Below are positions 59,964 to 64,000 of a DNA stretch of 64,000 nt, in pieces. Origin of the DNA: Shewanella denitrificans OS217 (GTDB lineage Bacteria > Pseudomonadota > Gammaproteobacteria > Enterobacterales > Shewanellaceae). How positions within the stretch are numbered: the first letter of the stretch is position 1; every line of letters starts with the position of its first letter. The stretch covers positions 2,046,001 to 2,110,000 of the forward strand of contig NC_007954.1 of the NCBI RefSeq assembly GCF_000013765.1. The letters run 5' to 3'. The notes under the pieces are model-generated. The model did no database searches and was not told the origin of the DNA. It saw nothing but the letters and a program-made list of their open reading frames with translations. The position numbers and the translations under genes were made by a program.

Positions 59964-61904
59964 GTGATACAGAGCAGTTATCTACCCCAGCTTAAGGCCC
60001 AGTTTGGTTTCGATGCATTTCGTGATGGACAGCAGCAGGTCATCGATTCCATCTTATCAAACAACAGCGCATTGGCCATTTTCCCAACGGGTTCTGGCAA
60101 GTCTCTATGCTATCAATTTTGCGCCCTGCAATTACCCCATGTGACCTTAGTGATATCTCCTTTACTGGCCTTGATGAAAGATCAACTGGCGTTTCTACAT
60201 GGTAAAGGCATAGCGGCAGCAAGCATAGACTCGAGTTTGACTGCGGCAGGATCCCGCCAAGTGATGCAGGATATACGACAAGGCAAAATAAAAATCTTAA
60301 TGGTGTCAGTAGAGCGGTTTAATAACGAGCGTTTTCGCCATTTTCTGCAAGGAATAGAGATTTCATTATTAGTGGTCGATGAAGCCCACTGTATTTCTGA
60401 GTGGGGCCATAATTTTAGACCCGATTACTTAAAAATCCCTCAGTACTGTCAAGACTTTGCTATCGACAAGGTACTATTGCTGACAGCGACAGCAACCAGA
60501 AAAGTTAAGCAAGATATGACTGAGCGTTTTGCGATAGCAGAGACTCATATCGTTCAGACAGGCTTTTATCGTGACAACTTAGCATTAACCGTGCTTAGCA
60601 TCCCGCAAGCACAGAAAAATACTGAGTTAGTAAAGCAATTACAGGGATTGGCAGGTGCAGGGATTGTTTACGTCACCTTGCAGCATACCGCTGATGACAT
60701 AGCCTATTTTTTACAGCGCCAGGGTTTTAATGCTAAAGCCTATCATGCGGGGATGGATCAAGAAGTACGCCAACAAGTTCAACAGGACTTTATGTCAGGT
60801 CTTGTGAACATCATAGTTGCCACTATTGCCTTTGGCATGGGCATAGATAAAGGCGATATTCGCTTTGTTATCCATTATGACTTACCTAAATCCATCGAAA
60901 ATTACAGTCAGGAGATTGGCCGTGCGGGGCGCGACAACTTGCCTTCCCAATGCATTACCCTTGCAAACCTTGATGGCCTAAGTACAGTAGAAAATTTTGT
61001 TTACGGTGATACCCCTGAAGCCGGCAGTATTAGGATCTTATTGCAGCATATGCAGAGCACACGGCAAGGTAACCGCTGGGAAATGCAAGAGTTAAGCTTG
61101 TCCAAGCTCACTAACATACGTGTGCTCCCTCTAAAAACCTTACTGGTGCAGTTAGAGCTACTTGGGCTGCTTAAACCCAGTCATGCCTACTATGCCGATT
61201 GCCGCTTTAAATTTATTAGTACAGAAGCTGAAGTGTTGGCCTTATTCACCGAGGAGCGACGTGAGTTTCTCAAGCAAGTGTTTGCCCATACTCATTTTAA
61301 AAAAGTGTGGGGCACAGTGGATTTTGATGGCCTCTATCAAGCGTTCGGGCATGAAAGGCAAAGGGGGCTTAAAGCACTGGACTATCTCAGTGAACAGGGA
61401 CATATTCAACTTGAGACTAAGCAACTCACGCAAGTTTTTGAGCTTACAGTCAATGAGATTGATATTGAGGCCTTAACATCACAATTGCTTGGCTATTTTG
61501 AGGATAAAGAAACTAAAGAAATCGCCAGAATTGCACAGTTAATTCGCTTTTTTGAATTAAACACTTGCTTAAGCCACGCCTTGGCACGATATTTTGATGA
61601 TATGAACAGCCCAGCATACTGCATGAATTGCAGTGTCTGTCTTGGAAAAAGTGTTCAGTTAACCGCAAGCTCAATTACACCTATGCCACCCAAGGAGGTA
61701 CTGGCTGCTCATTTAAAAGACTTGCAAATTTGGGCCGAGGGACAAGGTTTTTCTCACGCCTTATCTGTTAGTATGCAGACTAAGTATTTGATGGGACTGA
61801 GCATGCCTGCATTTAGCCGTAGTGGCATTACAAAACTTGCAGGTTTTGGTTTCTGTTCAGAGCAAGGCTTTCATCAAGTTAGATGTGCAATCAATGACTT
61901 ATAA
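59964..61904 (+). CDS. RecQ-family ATP-dependent DNA helicase
   Basis: 3'-5' helicase (646 aa). Motif 0 FGFDAFRDGQQQVI, Walker A FPTGSGKSLCYQ (about residues 40-52), DEAH in VVDEAHCISEWGHNFRPDYLKI, LLTATAT, and motifs V-VI ATIAFGMGIDKGDIRFVIHYDLPKSIENYSQEIGRAGRD. A zinc-site region follows at about 525-555 (YCMNCSVCLG). The C-terminus lacks a recognisable HRDC domain and instead ends in a short domain (MPAFSRSGITKLAGFGFCSEQGF). This suggests a RecQ paralogue rather than canonical RecQ. GTG start; the next gene begins 10 bp later. Confidence 0.9.
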   Translation: MIQSSYLPQLKAQFGFDAFRDGQQQVIDSILSNNSALAIFPTGSGKSLCYQFCALQLPHVTLVISPLLALMKDQLAFLHGKGIAAASIDSSLTAAGSRQVMQDIRQGKIKILMVSVERFNNERFRHFLQGIEISLLVVDEAHCISEWGHNFRPDYLKIPQYCQDFAIDKVLLLTATATRKVKQDMTERFAIAETHIVQTGFYRDNLALTVLSIPQAQKNTELVKQLQGLAGAGIVYVTLQHTADDIAYFLQRQGFNAKAYHAGMDQEVRQQVQQDFMSGLVNIIVATIAFGMGIDKGDIRFVIHYDLPKSIENYSQEIGRAGRDNLPSQCITLANLDGLSTVENFVYGDTPEAGSIRILLQHMQSTRQGNRWEMQELSLSKLTNIRVLPLKTLLVQLELLGLLKPSHAYYADCRFKFISTEAEVLALFTEERREFLKQVFAHTHFKKVWGTVDFDGLYQAFGHERQRGLKALDYLSEQGHIQLETKQLTQVFELTVNEIDIEALTSQLLGYFEDKETKEIARIAQLIRFFELNTCLSHALARYFDDMNSPAYCMNCSVCLGKSVQLTASSITPMPPKEVLAAHLKDLQIWAEGQGFSHALSVSMQTKYLMGLSMPAFSRSGITKLAGFGFCSEQGFHQVRCAINDL

Positions 61905-61914
61905 TGAGGAATAG

Positions 61915-62190
61915 ATGGATATTTCAGCCAACGAGTTGCTCAAAAAACACCCAGATCTTATCCACAGTGAAGGCTTGCAGGTTGTGTCCCATGTTCAGCG
62001 CGAACAAGGTGAATGGTTTTTGAATACCCTCATGTTAAAAGGCTATGATGTTCCTTTTAAATATAAGCGCACAAAACGGTTCAAAAACCTCAATGATCAA
62101 AGGGTCAACATCAGCTACTATCCCGCTACAGAATCACTTGCAGGAATGCAAATAGAAGTCATGCAGGTCGTTAGATTAAGGCGCTGTTAA
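61915..62190 (+). CDS. hypothetical protein linked to the RecQ-like helicase
   Basis: 91-aa soluble basic protein, not recognised: MDISANELLKKHPDLIHSEG, then a WFLNTLMLKGYDVPFKYKRTKRFKNLNDQRVNISYYP core and a LAGMQIEVMQVVRLRRC end. Eleven positively charged residues in the middle third would suit nucleic-acid contact. GAGGAAT ribosome site; 10 bp after the helicase gene, hence co-transcribed. Confidence 0.75.
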   Translation: MDISANELLKKHPDLIHSEGLQVVSHVQREQGEWFLNTLMLKGYDVPFKYKRTKRFKNLNDQRVNISYYPATESLAGMQIEVMQVVRLRRC

Positions 62191-62236
62191 CCCTGATTAT
62201 TCCTCTCAGGGTTAACAAGGTACCCCTTCAGCTTGA

Positions 62237-62716
62237 TTAATAAGTTAAATGGCAACTAGGTAGGTTGTTCTTTTCTAAATAATTTTGGTGATACTCTTCG
62301 GCGATATGAAAGGTTTGTACGGGCACTATTTCAGTGACTATTGGCCTAAGTCCCCATTTGCCACTGCGGGCTAGGGCAAGCTTAGAAGCTTCTGCCTGCT
62401 GTTTTTGTTCTTTGTCATGAAAAAAGATAGTACTGCGGTATTGTGAGCCTATGTCACCCCCTTGCATGTTAAGCATAGTCGGGTTGTGATTTTTCCAAAA
62501 AAATTCAAGCAGTGCATTGAAGCTTACACGTTCGGGATCGAATTCCACTTGCACCACTTCGGCGTGGCCTGTGGTGCCGGTTTTTACTTCTTTATAGGTG
62601 ACTGCTGTGTCTTTCCCCCCCATGTAACCACAAGTCGCCTGAGTGACTCCCTCGACTTCACGGAAGAAATGCTCTACACCCCAAAAACAACCTGCACCAA
62701 ATGTTGCTAACGCCAT
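62237..62716 (-). CDS. msrA: peptide-methionine (S)-S-oxide reductase
   Basis: Repairs methionine-S-sulfoxide in proteins (159 aa, short form). Catalytic GAGCFWGVEHFF with C10 nucleophile; family core GYMGGKDTAVTYKEVKTGTTGHAEVVQVEFDP and FFWKNHNPT. The only other cysteines are C29 and the C-terminal one in LPSCHLTY, which may serve as resolver. Divergent from astE. Confidence 0.97.
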   Translation of the reverse strand: MALATFGAGCFWGVEHFFREVEGVTQATCGYMGGKDTAVTYKEVKTGTTGHAEVVQVEFDPERVSFNALLEFFWKNHNPTMLNMQGGDIGSQYRSTIFFHDKEQKQQAEASKLALARSGKWGLRPIVTEIVPVQTFHIAEEYHQNYLEKNNLPSCHLTY

Positions 62717-62982
62717 GACTATTCCTTCACTGATTGATTTTATAAATGGGACTCTGGACTGCTATCACTGCTTCTATGCCCTAATATGGAAATCCAATAC
62801 GCATTTAGTAGAAGTCTAGACGTCTGTTATTCTGATATGTCAAACTCTGAATTGCAAGTGGATTAAGTGGTCATTTTAAAATTATTACTATTTTCTTGGT
62901 TGAAGTTACTTCTTTGCCACTTGTGTTAGAATCAGTACCCTTATGTTATCCAATCCTTTTTTGCCTGTTTAAGGAGTACCCC

Positions 62983-64000
62983 GTGCAACACGAGCTTATG
63001 GACAATCATGATTTTTTGGCTTTTACTCTGGCCCATCCCCATGGAATAGCGCAGCGCTTTAGTTTCGAGCTGGGGCAACACACTCAGGTTGAAGTATGGG
63101 ATACAGGTGTGATTGCCTTCTTACCAAAAGAAAAGTATACCGCTCAAGCACCGAAACAGGTCATTTTATCTTGTGCGGTTCACGGCAATGAAACCGCGCC
63201 CATAGAAATTTGTAATAGATTGATCACTGAGTTACTGACTGAAAAAGTTCAGGCTAAACACAGAACCTTATTTTTAATTGGCAATCCGCCCGCGATTCAC
63301 AATCAAACTCGTTTCATCGAAGAAAATATGAATCGTCTCTTTAGCGGCGCCCATTCTAAAGGGGAAGGCTTAACTCATGCTGAGCGTATTAGGGCTAAAG
63401 CCTTAGAAGACTATGTTGCCGAGTTTTATCTGGGGGCACCGTCCAACGAACAGCGTATTCATTATGATTTACACACAGCCATTCGCCCATCAAAGCATGA
63501 GAAGTTTGCCATTTATCCTTATCGCCCAGGGCGCGCTTACAGTGGCGAGCAGATCATGTTTCTAGCCGCTTGCGGCGTCGATACTATTTTATTCCACCAT
63601 GAGCCGACCACTACCTTTAGTTATTATTCTTCTGAACAATTTAACGCCGATGCCTTCACGGTCGAGCTAGGTAAGGTGATGCCCTTTGGACAGAATGACA
63701 TGAGCCGCTTTGAGCAAACGCAAACTATGCTCACTAAACTCGTTAGCGGTGAAGCGCTCGGTTTAAGTGCGTTTTCAGCAGAAAAAGTGAATTTGTATAA
63801 GGTGTGCCGCTCTATTAACAAACGCTTCGAGGATTTTGCGTTTAATTTCGCAGATCAAGCCGAAAACTTCAGTGCCTTTACAAAAGGTGAGGTGCTAGCC
63901 ACTGAAGGCGGCGAGCAAGTCTTGGTAGAGCAGCCTCAGGAAGCCATTGTTTTCCCGAATGCCAAAGTCCCCGTTGGCCAACGCACAGTCCTGTGTTTAG
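62983..64000 (+). CDS. astE: succinylglutamate desuccinylase, partial at window end
   Basis: Last step of the AST arginine-degradation pathway: N-succinylglutamate to glutamate and succinate; zinc enzyme. GTG start with AAGGAG upstream. Frame is open for 339 codons up to the window edge, and family length is about 344, so only the last few residues are missing. Zinc ligands: AVHGNETAPIE (His and Glu) and YDLHTAI (His); catalytic Glu in FTVELGKVMPFGQND. Neighbouring ast genes, if any, lie outside the window. Confidence 0.95.
   Translation, partial: MQHELMDNHDFLAFTLAHPHGIAQRFSFELGQHTQVEVWDTGVIAFLPKEKYTAQAPKQVILSCAVHGNETAPIEICNRLITELLTEKVQAKHRTLFLIGNPPAIHNQTRFIEENMNRLFSGAHSKGEGLTHAERIRAKALEDYVAEFYLGAPSNEQRIHYDLHTAIRPSKHEKFAIYPYRPGRAYSGEQIMFLAACGVDTILFHHEPTTTFSYYSSEQFNADAFTVELGKVMPFGQNDMSRFEQTQTMLTKLVSGEALGLSAFSAEKVNLYKVCRSINKRFEDFAFNFADQAENFSAFTKGEVLATEGGEQVLVEQPQEAIVFPNAKVPVGQRTVLCL

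Noticed and set aside
1..64000. CRISPR arrays, tRNA/rRNA genes, insertion sequences, prophage, toxin-antitoxin or defence genes
   Set aside because: I looked for regularly spaced repeats, cloverleaf-like CCA-adjacent segments, transposase motifs and phage genes and saw none; very divergent examples could be missed by eye.

Overview
The window reads as a stretch of ordinary chromosome from a gamma-proteobacterium of the Shewanella/Alteromonadales type. The main support is gene order shared with that group and partly with enterics: gcvR-bcp beside dapA-bamC, lrp-ftsK-lolA-rarA-crcB-serS, aroA-cmk-rpsA-ihfB-lapA-lapB-pyrF, and the thiC-thiDE-thiF-thiS-thiG-thiH operon. Individual proteins (Lrp, S1, FtsK, FadE, RluF) are close to their Escherichia/Shewanella counterparts. 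I see no rRNA or tRNA gene, insertion sequence, prophage, CRISPR array or defence island. Coding density is high, and nearly every gene boundary carries a recognisable hairpin terminator.

Layout. 0.1-5.6 kb: a CPA1-type cation/proton antiporter with a nucleotide-binding tail, then bcp-gcvR (minus strand) back to back with dapA-bamC. 5.7-10 kb: a two-gene RND efflux system without an outer-membrane partner. 10.1-13.9 kb: an RsmB-type rRNA methyltransferase and a GAF-GGDEF-EAL cyclic-di-GMP protein. 14-22.5 kb: ald and lrp diverging, then ftsK, lolA, rarA, crcB and serS in series. 22.6-24.8 kb: a 43-residue membrane peptide, rluF, and a VF530-like gene. 24.9-33.2 kb: an aromatic/aspartate aminotransferase diverging from aroA, then cmk, rpsA, ihfB, lapA, lapB and pyrF. 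33.2-40.9 kb: a lipid-oxidation neighbourhood (dienoyl-CoA-reductase-like SDR, a long acyl-CoA dehydrogenase, fadE) with recognisable FadR-like and PsrA-like boxes, interrupted by a DUF2058 gene, an unusual methyltransferase and a YciI/HxlR pair. 41-45.5 kb: small conserved genes plus an unrecognised TonB-shaped protein. 45.8-53.2 kb: a complete thiazole/pyrimidine branch of thiamine synthesis under a TPP riboswitch. 53.3-55 kb: a two-gene unit with a SprA-related HEXXH protein. 55-64 kb: dacB, pssA, a DTW-domain tRNA modification gene, a RecQ-family helicase, msrA, and the start of astE, cut by the window edge.

The thi genes supply both halves of thiamine phosphate: ThiC makes HMP-P, ThiD phosphorylates it, ThiF/S/G/H make the thiazole phosphate, and ThiE joins the two halves. 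FadE, the second acyl-CoA dehydrogenase and the SDR fit a beta-oxidation set controlled by fatty-acid-sensing repressors. LapA/LapB control lipopolysaccharide synthesis, LolA and BamC serve outer-membrane assembly, PssA makes phosphatidylserine, and DacB trims peptidoglycan.

No clearly new multi-gene system is visible. The points most worth a second look are regulatory: a hydrophobic 18-codon leader ORF fused to the TPP riboswitch, with a possible alternative pairing; a phenylalanine-rich leader ORF running into a hairpin terminator in front of aroA; an exact 60-bp palindrome serving two convergent genes; a GGA-rich, in-frame upstream start before rpsA; and the FadR/PsrA-like sites. The SprA-related pair and the 43-residue membrane peptide are the least understood coding features.
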